Assembly: GCA_035623075.1 (NCBI GenBank)
Contig: DASPUC010000005.1
Coordinates: 43,501-107,500 of the forward strand
Source of the DNA: Nitrospiraceae bacterium
GTDB lineage: Bacteria; Nitrospirota; Nitrospiria; Nitrospirales; Nitrospiraceae
Length of the DNA: 64,000 nt
Direction: 5' to 3'
The position numbers and the translations under genes were made by a program. How positions within the stretch are numbered: the stretch's first letter is position 1; each line of letters starts with the position of its first letter. The notes beneath the pieces are model-generated. The model did no database searches. It was given only the letters and a program-made list of their open reading frames with translations, and was not told where the DNA came from. This document shows positions 59,141-64,000 of the stretch, piece by piece.

Positions 59141-60490
59141 CTATCCCGATTTCTTCACTGGCTCACGGCTCAGCGCCTGGATCTCGGCTGCAACCCGCAA
59201 TCCACTTTCCACCGCTCCGTTCATGTATCCTTGCCATTGCAGGCTGGTCTGTTCACCGGCGAAGAGAATACGTCCACAAGGCCGAGCCAGCCACGCGCGT
59301 AGCGTCGGATCAAACCTTGGCCCGAAGACTGCGTAGCCTCCCTGCACCCAGGGATTTTTCTCCCACGTGACGGAACGCATCGCGACCAAATTCCTTCGCC
59401 GCTTGCCGAGCCAGTCGAGCGCTCGCACGAGACCCGCCGTCCCGGAACCCGATAGAAGCCTACGAGTAGCCTCACTCGTTGTGCCTCCGGCCATGAGGCA
59501 TAAAATCCCTGCCCTCCCCTTCTGCTGTTCGTTCGCATCCCATACAGCACCGATCGGCAGGTTCGTGCCATAGGCTAATCGCTGATTCGGTTTTTTCCAG
59601 AAGCGGCGATCAAACTGCAGCAGCGTTTTGGTCACCGGTCCGTAGGCTAATGTCGAGATGGCAGCAGCCTGTTCACGAGGCAAGGGGGGACGGATATCCA
59701 GCATCCGTACCCTCGTGGCCGGCAGCGCGAGAACGAGAAAGTCGGATCGGAGCCATGTTTCGTGATCGCCGGAACGGAAACGCACACGAACTGTGGTGTT
59801 CGACTGGGATACCGCCAGCGCTTCATGCCGAAGCAGAAGCCGGTCGCACAGGATCGAGGCGAGTGCTTCTGGCAGCCGATCGTTTCCACCAGCGATCCGA
59901 TACATGCCTCCCTTTCCAGGACTGCCGGATGCCACCTGATCAACCAAACTGAGCAACGACAGGTTGCCCGGGTCGGCCAGAAAAAAACCACGCAGCCCAA
60001 CGAGCATCTCGCGCACTTCCGCCGGCAACGACGTCCCTTGCATCCAGTCGGCCACGGACATGGAACCCAATTCCTTCGCAACCGCTCCATCCCATCGCTG
60101 CTCGCTCAGCCGGTAGGCGCGAATCAGGGGAGCCAGATGATGCGTCAGCCTTTTCCAAATGCCACCTCCTGGGGCAGCTCGCCGGACCTTCCCATCGGAC
60201 GACAGCACAAAGGAAAAACCTGCACGTAACACGGGAACGAGCTTCAGATTGAAATTGTGAACCAATCGACAAACCTCTTCGTGCGCTTCGTCGATAAAAT
60301 CGGCGCCCGCTTCGGCATGCTGTCCTTCGACAAACCCGTCCCTGATCGTCAAGACCCTTCCGCCGACCCGGCCCTGCCCTTCCAGCACCGTCACGGCTGC
60401 ACCCTGCCTCTGCAGCTCCACGGCTGCCGTCAACCCGGCCAGACCAGCTCCGACCACGACGACGGACTTCCCACGGAGCGATCGAGTCAT
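59141..60490 (-). CDS. FAD-dependent amine oxidase family protein
   Basis: 449 residues. The dinucleotide-binding motif VVVVGAGLAGLTAAVELQRQG, the arginine-rich second block GQGRVGGRVLTIRDG and the C-terminal GRILFAGEQTSLQWQGYMNGA identify a flavin monoamine oxidase-type protein. AEAGADFIDEAHEEV and the W-rich WEKNPWVQGGYAVFG block are present. The substrate may be an amine or a carotenoid-like compound; none is shown by sequence. No signal peptide. A 261-base gap without a gene lies upstream. Confidence 0.88.
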   Translation of the reverse strand: MTRSLRGKSVVVVGAGLAGLTAAVELQRQGAAVTVLEGQGRVGGRVLTIRDGFVEGQHAEAGADFIDEAHEEVCRLVHNFNLKLVPVLRAGFSFVLSSDGKVRRAAPGGGIWKRLTHHLAPLIRAYRLSEQRWDGAVAKELGSMSVADWMQGTSLPAEVREMLVGLRGFFLADPGNLSLLSLVDQVASGSPGKGGMYRIAGGNDRLPEALASILCDRLLLRHEALAVSQSNTTVRVRFRSGDHETWLRSDFLVLALPATRVRMLDIRPPLPREQAAAISTLAYGPVTKTLLQFDRRFWKKPNQRLAYGTNLPIGAVWDANEQQKGRAGILCLMAGGTTSEATRRLLSGSGTAGLVRALDWLGKRRRNLVAMRSVTWEKNPWVQGGYAVFGPRFDPTLRAWLARPCGRILFAGEQTSLQWQGYMNGAVESGLRVAAEIQALSREPVKKSG

Positions 60491-60751
60491 GGCCTCAGCT
60501 TAACAGGTGGCGAAAGACTCGCACTAGATGTGGCGTGGAAAACCGATCTCAATGACATGTATGCCGGAAGTTGTCGCGATGCAGTTTCGGCATGTCGGCA
60601 CAGGCATTTTCCCCTGCTAAGCGATCACCGACCATACCGAGGGACCGACTAGTCGGCGACAGAAACACTTGTGTCACGAACGCCACGCACTGGCTCTCGT
60701 CAGCCACTGCCGTTGAAACCAGTAGCATGCCCTTACTGTCTCCACTCTCGG

Positions 60752-61810
60752 TTAGTGAGATTTGAGAGAAGCTATGTCGATAGAGAAGCGGTATTTCACA
60801 TCGGACTTGAGCAGTCTATCGTAGGCTTCGTTGACCTTCTGGATGGGAATAACTTCGACATCGGCAGTGATGTTGTGTTTGCCGCAAAAGTCGAGCATTT
60901 CCTGGGTTTCTGGGATCCCACCGATGGGTGAGCCGGAGAGGCTGCGACGTTTGGACAGAAGGCTGAAGGCAGCGACGGGAAGAGGGTGCTCAGGCGCGCC
61001 CACGAGCGTGATGTTGCCGTCGCGACCAAGCAGGTTGATATAGGCGTTGATGTCGTGCTCGGCGGAAACGGCATCGAGGATGAAGTCAAAACTGTCGGTT
61101 TGCTTCTTCATCTCGCTGGCATCGCGGGACACCACGATTTCGTGCGCACCAAGGCGGAGCGCGTCTTCCTTCTTGTTCGGTGACGTCGTGAAGACCACGA
61201 CGTGGGCTCCGAGCGCTCGAGCGAACTTGACCCCCATGTGGCCCAGCCCGCCAAGCCCGACCACGCCGACTTTCTTGCCTTTGGTGACGCCCCAGTGGCG
61301 CATCGGCGAATACGTCGTGATCCCGGCGCAAAGCAGCGGCGCGACCCCGGCCAGGTTGAGATTGGAGGGGACTCGCAGCACGAAGCGTTCATCGACCACG
61401 ATGCTGTCGGAGTAGCCACCGTAGGTGACGCGGCCGAGGTGTTTGTCCGGGGAGTTGTAGGTGAGCGTCAGATTCGGACAGAACTGCTCAAGGCCGGCCT
61501 GGCACTCGCGGCAGGTGCGATCGGAATCGACCACGCAGCCGACCGCGGCGAGGTCTCCTGGCTTGAACTTCTTGATTGAAGAGCCGACCCTCGTCACACG
61601 GCCGACGATCTCATGGCCTGGGACGCAGGGGTAGACCGTTGGCATGACGCTCTTCCACTCATTGCGGACCTGATGGAGATCGGAGTGGCAGATGCCGCAG
61701 AAGAGGATCTCGATCTGTACGTCGTGTTCGGTCGGATCACGCCTCGTGATCGTCGTGGGCGCCATCGATGAGGTCGCACTGGCAGCGGAGTAAGCCTTCG
61801 CGTTGTACAT
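60752..61810 (-). CDS. Zinc-dependent NADP(H) alcohol/aldehyde dehydrogenase (YahK-like)
   Basis: 352 residues from the ATG at 61810, with GAGGAG upstream. The catalytic zinc site is in GICHSDLHQ and GHEIVGRV, the structural zinc cysteines in CVVDSDRTCRECQAGLEQFC, and the cofactor motif is VVGLGGLGHMGVKFARAL. Length and blocks match the cinnamyl-alcohol-dehydrogenase/YahK group, which reduces a broad range of aldehydes with NADPH. It stands alone with no pathway neighbours. Confidence 0.93.
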   Translation of the reverse strand: MYNAKAYSAASATSSMAPTTITRRDPTEHDVQIEILFCGICHSDLHQVRNEWKSVMPTVYPCVPGHEIVGRVTRVGSSIKKFKPGDLAAVGCVVDSDRTCRECQAGLEQFCPNLTLTYNSPDKHLGRVTYGGYSDSIVVDERFVLRVPSNLNLAGVAPLLCAGITTYSPMRHWGVTKGKKVGVVGLGGLGHMGVKFARALGAHVVVFTTSPNKKEDALRLGAHEIVVSRDASEMKKQTDSFDFILDAVSAEHDINAYINLLGRDGNITLVGAPEHPLPVAAFSLLSKRRSLSGSPIGGIPETQEMLDFCGKHNITADVEVIPIQKVNEAYDRLLKSDVKYRFSIDIASLKSH

Positions 61811-62062
61811 GGATGTATGCTCCTCTATGCGATAGGTGAGTATCATCGCCCACCGGAGAGGATAATTCTCGCTTTAGCTGTCCGGCGAGTCAATGGCACC
61901 GCGCGAATATTCGGCATCTACCTTTCCCTCGATCTTCACCTCCATCCTCAGCGACAGCTTGATCCAGCCCCCGAGAACTACGACAGGCCGGTCCCTTCTT
62001 TATGCTGCTTGCCCACCAAGACAACTATAACGACCTCTAACTGACTTCTATGAGTCACGACG

Positions 62063-62584
62063 CTATCCGGCGTTCCTCGGACTCGACAACTCGCGTACGA
62101 GCACATTGAGATCCTGACTCATGAGGTCGATATGGGCGGCGAGCAAGTCCAGCATCGCCGCTCGCGCGCGCAATTCTTCAACCGTATAGGACCCGCCTGG
62201 ACTGAAGAGCAGCGCGAGACGCCTCTGTTCGTCTTTCGACCCTGGCTCTCCCAAACGGCCGGTTCTGCGCCATTCAGACACCACCGCTTCCCGCAACGAA
62301 TTGGGCAAGGGAGGGTCACTGGGTGAATTTAAATATCGCCACACCGAGTCGGGAAAGAGCGTGGATTGTGGTGGCGCGCTCCACACCTCCTGCAGCAGAT
62401 TCCGGCGATGCCGGAAGTCATGACGGGTTTCATAGAACATCGCCGCCGACCCAAACGCGGTTTCCAACACACCGCCGGCGATGGCGCCGGCAGCAGCCGC
62501 GGTATCTTGGTTCGCGAGGTTGAGCGCACCGGAGAGTATGCCGACCAAGGCCCCGCCGAGAATGGCAAAAATCGTAAGTTGCAT
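62063..62584 (-). CDS. Hypothetical membrane protein with Gly/Ala-rich N-terminal hairpin
   Basis: 173 residues from an ATG with AGAAGGA upstream. Residues 1-50 form two Gly/Ala-rich hydrophobic stretches (FAILGGALVGILSGALNLA, AAAAGAIAGGVLETAFGSAA), like a glycine-zipper membrane hairpin. The rest is a soluble helical part (RHRRNLLQEVWSAPPQ, YTVEELRARAAMLDLLAAHI). No family is recognised. Upstream of its ATG the same frame is open for 22 more codons with a charged, coiled-coil-like sequence (CERERADQLGDHLEEQRD) that overlaps the end of the ATPase gene. Confidence 0.7.
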   Translation of the reverse strand: MQLTIFAILGGALVGILSGALNLANQDTAAAAGAIAGGVLETAFGSAAMFYETRHDFRHRRNLLQEVWSAPPQSTLFPDSVWRYLNSPSDPPLPNSLREAVVSEWRRTGRLGEPGSKDEQRRLALLFSPGGSYTVEELRARAAMLDLLAAHIDLMSQDLNVLVRELSSPRNAG

Positions 62585-62642
62585 GATCCTTCTGTCTCGT
62601 TGCTCTTCGAGGTGATCCCCGAGTTGGTCAGCCCGTTCTCGT

Positions 62643-63269
62643 TCACACTTTCTTCAAGGGGTCGGCAGCTTCCAGATAGCCGGTAATTTCCTTTTGTAAC
62701 CCTTTCGCCTCTTTGAGCCGTTCCTCCAAGGTGGGAACAAATCTGCTCAGTACGGTTAGGCCAAGCATATCGCTAATGATTTCGCTGATGTCGCTGTCTT
62801 TGCCCGTGATGAACCCAAGCCGATGATCCTGCAAGACAACGCCGCAACCTTCCAAGCCGCCAGGCTTCACCCTCAACTCCTCAACGATGCGTGCCTGAGC
62901 ATCCTGCCCGCTGAGGATTTTGCTGTCCACTTCCAGAGTCAGTTCCGTGTCGAGATCAGCCCGTGCGCCTCGGTATAAGCGTTTGACCGTCATACAACGG
63001 CCAGCGTCGTCGACCAAGTCGATCTGGCAAAACTGTTCGGCATCCGTCCCAGCATGCTTATTCGACATGCGGAAGGATTGGCGACTGATACGAGGAAGAT
63101 TCGGGATATTGCCTGTCAGCCCCCACAACAGGGCCATTGTCAATGACGTCTTGCCTGTGTGATTCGGGGCTTCGATGACTTGGATTCCTGGTTGAAAGCG
63201 CTGCTCCCTGAGCCCCTGAAACCCGAGAAGGTTTTTTAGCTGCAACTTCTGCAGATGCCACGCACTCAT
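62643..63269 (-). CDS. N-terminal lobe of an SMC/Rad50-type ATPase, shortened
   Basis: 208 residues. It starts like SbcC/Rad50/RecF-type ATPases (LQKLQLKNLLGFQGL), with a Walker A variant EAPNHTGKTSLTMALLWGL and a Q-loop-like GVVLQDHRLGFITG. It then enters a helix (LEERLKEAKGLQKEITGYLEA) and stops at 62643, before any signature motif, coiled coil of size or Walker B. So only the first half of the ATPase is present. The ATG overlaps the stop of the preceding 62-residue gene (ATGA). A +1 shift just before the stop would continue into a charged helix and the next gene. Either a natural half-ATPase, a frameshifted gene, or a remnant. Confidence 0.7.
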   Translation of the reverse strand: MSAWHLQKLQLKNLLGFQGLREQRFQPGIQVIEAPNHTGKTSLTMALLWGLTGNIPNLPRISRQSFRMSNKHAGTDAEQFCQIDLVDDAGRCMTVKRLYRGARADLDTELTLEVDSKILSGQDAQARIVEELRVKPGGLEGCGVVLQDHRLGFITGKDSDISEIISDMLGLTVLSRFVPTLEERLKEAKGLQKEITGYLEAADPLKKV

Positions 63270-63454
63270 TTTGCCCCCTCCTTCTTCAATGCCTCGAATC
63301 GGGCTCTCACGCCGGAGAGCTTTTCCAGGAGAGTCATGTCAACTGCTCTGGCTGGATCGTCTCCGCCAGATTCGTAAGCTCGTTGAATGTCCCTTACTAA
63401 TTGCGCGGCAGTCTTTGGCAGCGTCTCACTTATTTTCTTCCATTCGATTCCCAT
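63266..63454 (-). CDS. Small helical protein coupled to the ATPase gene
   Basis: 62 residues from an ATG with GGGAGGA upstream. It is all helical and charged (WKKISETLPKTAAQLVRDIQ, LLEKLSGVRARFEALKKEG), with no membrane segment. Its stop overlaps the start of the SMC-type ATPase, so the two are made together and may bind each other (inference). I do not recognise a family. It leads a three-gene run and has its own promoter candidate. Confidence 0.7.
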   Translation of the reverse strand: MGIEWKKISETLPKTAAQLVRDIQRAYESGGDDPARAVDMTLLEKLSGVRARFEALKKEGAK

Positions 63455-63494
63455 TTGTATCCTCCCGAGAAATCTGGCGGGCAGTCGTGGCGGG

Positions 63495-63523
63495 ATGATA
63501 GCATCAAGACCAGCATAGGTCAT
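63495..63523 (-). promoter_or_regulatory. Possible promoter for the ATPase three-gene run
   Basis: On the minus strand ATGACC (63523-63518), a 17-base gap and TATCAT (63500-63495, five of six), about 40 bases before the ATG at 63454. Confidence 0.4.
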
Positions 63524-63635
63524 GCATAGTGGGGACAAGCTACTTTCCTAAACCGCGCGTGTCAACTCTAAGACTCGCTTGCTTAGCCAGTCTGCTGCAA
63601 TAGAGACTAGCCACTGCCCTCCTCACTCGGCGCCG

Positions 63636-63974
63636 CTATTGCTTAATCAGGTCCTGGCTCGCGCAGTTCCGTTCAAGCGTAGCTTCCAACGGAATGAGTA
63701 CCACACTCTCCTCTAACGCTGCCTTGTAAGTCCAAATGCCCGATTGTGGAAAGATCAGATAGCCGCAACCATTTCCCGGATGTCGGTGTGCCGTGGTTGA
63801 GCGCACCTCACACCGTGGCGCGGGGACCCACCGAGACTCGGTCGGGTAGGAAAGCTGGAACTGACCGAAGCACTGCGATCGCAGGATCGCAGCTGAAGGA
63901 ATTCCAGAAGGCTTCCGCCCGCCGAGTCCGAAAGGGTCGCTCCGAAAGGTGTGGGAGCAGCTGAGCCTCGTCAC
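63636..63974 (-). CDS. Doubtful hypothetical protein
   Basis: 112 codons from a GTG. The second half (CGYLIFPQSGIWTYKAALEESVVLIPLEATLER) has a plausible protein composition, while the first half is rich in Ser, Arg and Pro and looks less so. No ribosome site is clear. It may be a real small gene, a remnant or chance. The remainder of 63539-64000 shows no other gene, repeat or RNA that I can support. Confidence 0.25.
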   Translation of the reverse strand: MTRLSCSHTFRSDPFGLGGRKPSGIPSAAILRSQCFGQFQLSYPTESRWVPAPRCEVRSTTAHRHPGNGCGYLIFPQSGIWTYKAALEESVVLIPLEATLERNCASQDLIKQ

Positions 63975-64000
63975 ACCGGCATCTCAATCAGAAAAGAAAA

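Noticed and set aside
1..64000. CRISPR arrays, rRNA, tRNA, transposases, phage genes
   Set aside because: I looked for spaced repeats, IS-type inverted ends and integrase or transposase motifs and saw none.

Overview
This window is ordinary bacterial chromosome: about 57-58% GC by eye, densely coded on both strands, with no rRNA, tRNA, CRISPR array, phage or insertion sequence that I can see. The gene set (LptD, HpnD/HpnE squalene genes, class II ribonucleotide reductase, tandem DUF507 genes, several PilZ proteins, NtrC-type regulators) fits a Gram-negative, hopanoid-making member of the Nitrospirota, most likely a Nitrospira relative. That assignment is an inference from gene content; no marker RNA is present.

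Layout. 1-2793 (minus): a cut-off secreted protein, a BCP peroxiredoxin, a TPR lipoprotein, two DUF507 proteins and a cyclophilin-like protein. 2926-6590 (plus): a YprB-like nuclease coupled to a PP2C phosphatase, a SnoaL-like secreted protein, and a secreted protein that keeps all six copper ligands of the PHM monooxygenase family. 6926-15318 (plus): a signalling block with a 1396-residue REC-PAS-pseudokinase-PilZ-PilZ-hydrolase-methyltransferase fusion, a GAF histidine kinase, an NtrC-type regulator and an HD-GYP regulator. 15325-25937 (minus): recN, trxA, a lipoprotein coupled to lptD, lptD, folC, accD, a nickel transporter, and molybdopterin genes moaA, a moaD-moaE fusion and moaC. 26069-30943 (plus): a FolB-methyltransferase fusion, a PHP phosphoesterase, then a Ser/Thr kinase, PP2C and FHA set. 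31202-33529 (minus): a Cys-rich secreted protein, a hypothetical protein and YjbQ. 33640-39285 (plus): class II ribonucleotide reductase, an SH3 membrane protein, a HAD phosphatase, hpnD and hpnE. 39311-44722: a secreted protein, a family 4 uracil-DNA glycosylase, a hypothetical protein, a YbhB-like protein and the pmbA/tldD pair. 44939-51005 (plus): the conserved envelope run uppS-cdsA-dxr-rseP followed by proS. 51183-55464: a GAF-MshEN-PilB-type ATPase and two PilZ proteins flanking a mono-haem DUF3365 protein. 55762-64000: a fatty-acid desaturase, an unrecognised membrane-protein cluster with two very small membrane proteins, a small lipoprotein, a flavin amine oxidase, an alcohol dehydrogenase, and a three-gene set with a shortened SMC/Rad50-type ATPase.

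Themes. Cyclic-di-GMP output and turnover genes recur (four PilZ domains, one HD-GYP, one MshEN-like ATPase) with no GGDEF domain here. Reversible Ser/Thr phosphorylation appears twice (PP2C at 3729, kinase/PP2C/FHA at 27974-30943). Unusual fusions are frequent. Several intergenic gaps carry the same promoter form, TTGAC(T/A) followed after 16-18 bases by a TAGACT- or TATAAT-like box; in several places the TTG of this -35 box looks like a start codon, so starts were moved downstream. All functional calls rest on reading motifs by eye; no database search was run.
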